A stretch of DNA of 5,878 nucleotides from Bordetella parapertussis (GTDB lineage Bacteria > Pseudomonadota > Gammaproteobacteria > Burkholderiales > Burkholderiaceae_C). The translations under genes and the position numbers were made by a program. This document shows positions 5,797-5,878 of the stretch, piece by piece. How positions within the stretch are numbered: position 1 is the first letter of the stretch; every line of letters starts with the position of its first letter. The notes under the pieces are model-generated. The model saw only the letters and a list, made by a program, of their open reading frames with translations, had not been told where the DNA came from and searched no databases. The stretch is taken from assembly GCA_945888535.1 (NCBI GenBank), contig CAMDAN010000125.1, positions 1-5,878 on the forward strand. The letters run 5' to 3'.

Positions 5797-5878
5797 TTAT
5801 CGTGCGGCGGGAGTACCTAAGCGATCAGGAGAAAGGTATTGCTGTAAATACTGCTCAAAGCTCATGCTGTCGGCGGCT
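5797..5878 (-). CDS. C-terminal end of an unidentified gene upstream of ylqF (partial)
   Basis: Reading the minus strand from base 5877 gives 26 residues ending in TAA (complement of 5797-5799). The segment includes SMSFEQYLQQYLSPDRL, an amphipathic, protein-like stretch rather than random translation. The gene would end 8 bases before the ylqF start, which fits an operon. The SFEQYLQQYLSPDRL style is reminiscent of the C-terminus of some proteobacterial glutamate--cysteine ligases, but 26 residues are too few to identify the family. That suggestion is weak. Confidence 0.55.
   Translation of the reverse strand, partial: AADSMSFEQYLQQYLSPDRLGTPAAR

Overview
The window looks like ordinary chromosome from a free-living Gram-negative proteobacterium, most likely a betaproteobacterium. 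The evidence is the style of the YlqF/RbgA GTPase, several Sec-type signal peptides implying a periplasm, a stand-alone GST-family protein and intermediate base composition. The taxonomic call is inference from protein style, not from a marker gene. I see no rRNA, tRNA, CRISPR array, phage gene, transposase or insertion sequence. No gap between genes exceeds about 100 bases.

Layout, left to right. Positions 1-570 (+) hold the 3' part of a multi-spanning inner-membrane protein of an uncharacterised family. A very acidic 82-residue cytoplasmic protein follows (613-861, +). Its 3' flank (864-950) contains overlapping dyads and a strong hairpin terminator shared with a convergent small gene (962-1147, -). 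That small gene encodes a secreted peptide rich in Lys and Met. Only 33 bases away, and divergent from it, begins a two-gene operon. Its first gene is a TPR-repeat protein with a probable lipoprotein or Sec signal (1181-2410). It is joined by an ATGA overlap to a HupE/UreJ-type membrane protein (2407-3564) with an N-terminal periplasmic domain carrying an EF-hand-like loop. A short gap with an extended -10 promoter leads to a small secreted TPR protein with a C-terminal CxxxC (3657-4115). A GST-family gene follows (4167-4808). Its stop codon overlaps the stop of the convergent ylqF/rbgA ribosome-assembly GTPase (4805-5788, -). At the right edge, 8 bases upstream of ylqF, is the C-terminal end of another minus-strand gene (5797 to beyond 5878).

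The best candidate for an undescribed system is the TPR/HupE-UreJ pair. It combines a translationally coupled envelope TPR protein with a membrane protein that keeps the HX5DH metal signature of HupE nickel permeases. The membrane protein also adds a periplasmic domain with a candidate Ca2+ loop, a candidate disulfide and a predicted N-terminal His. No hydrogenase, urease or cobalamin gene is visible nearby, so a nickel role should not be assumed. The rest appears to be housekeeping or conserved hypothetical genes.
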